A stretch of 6,380 bases of DNA. Source: an uncultured Ruminococcus sp. Its GTDB lineage: Bacteria > Bacillota > Clostridia > Lachnospirales > Lachnospiraceae. The stretch lies in contig USKR01000080.1 of assembly GCA_900555215.1 (NCBI GenBank), forward strand, positions 1 through 6,380. The letters are read 5' to 3'. A program made the translations under genes and the position numbers. The notes under the pieces were generated by a model, which saw nothing but the letters and a program-made list of their open reading frames with translations, searched no databases and was not told the DNA's origin. Below, one piece after another: positions 6,362-6,380 of the stretch. Within the stretch, counting starts at the first letter, position 1. The number at the start of each line of letters is the position of its first letter.

Positions 6362-6380
6362 AGAAATTAAAATAACGCTC

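Noticed and set aside
6362..6380. Downstream gene, terminator or promoter at the right edge
   Set aside because: Only 19 AT-rich bases remain, with no hairpin or start signal that can be judged.

Overview
The window looks like chromosomal DNA from a spore-forming-type Firmicute of the Clostridia, most likely Lachnospiraceae. This is inferred from moderate G+C, AAGGAGG-type ribosome binding sites, the protein sequences, and the gene order dgt - dnaG - rpoD - trmK - nif3-like. That order is the clostridial version of the macromolecular synthesis (sigA) operon. The taxonomic call comes from recalled family resemblance, not from a search.

Layout, all on the + strand. Positions 2-103 hold the last 33 codons of a dGTPase-like protein. 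Positions 104-187 are an AT-rich intergenic region with a good sigma-H promoter match, an overlapping perfect Spo0A-box match, and the dnaG Shine-Dalgarno. Positions 188-1944 hold DNA primase (dnaG), whose reading frame is broken near 626-627 by what looks like a net loss of about 19 bases. Positions 1945-2001 hold an A-rich stretch, a GC-rich hairpin and the rpoD Shine-Dalgarno. Positions 2002-3117 encode the primary sigma factor. Positions 3153-3899 encode TrmK, a tRNA m1A22 methyltransferase. Positions 3889-4671 encode a short-form Nif3-like metal protein, overlapping trmK by 11 bases. Positions 4691-6361 encode a 556-residue nucleoside-kinase-family protein with a threonyl-tRNA-synthetase-like N-terminal half. 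The last 19 bases carry nothing recognisable.

The genes are tightly packed (gaps of 84, 57 and 35 bases, an 11-base overlap, then 19 bases), and I see no intrinsic terminator between them. Co-transcription is therefore likely. The operon groups dNTP control, primer synthesis, promoter recognition and tRNA modification; the last two genes have less certain roles.

I do not see an undescribed defence, mobile or RNA system here. The points most worth a second look are the broken primase gene, the sigma-H/Spo0A signal before dnaG, the hairpin before rpoD, and the kinase with the tRNA-synthetase-like half.
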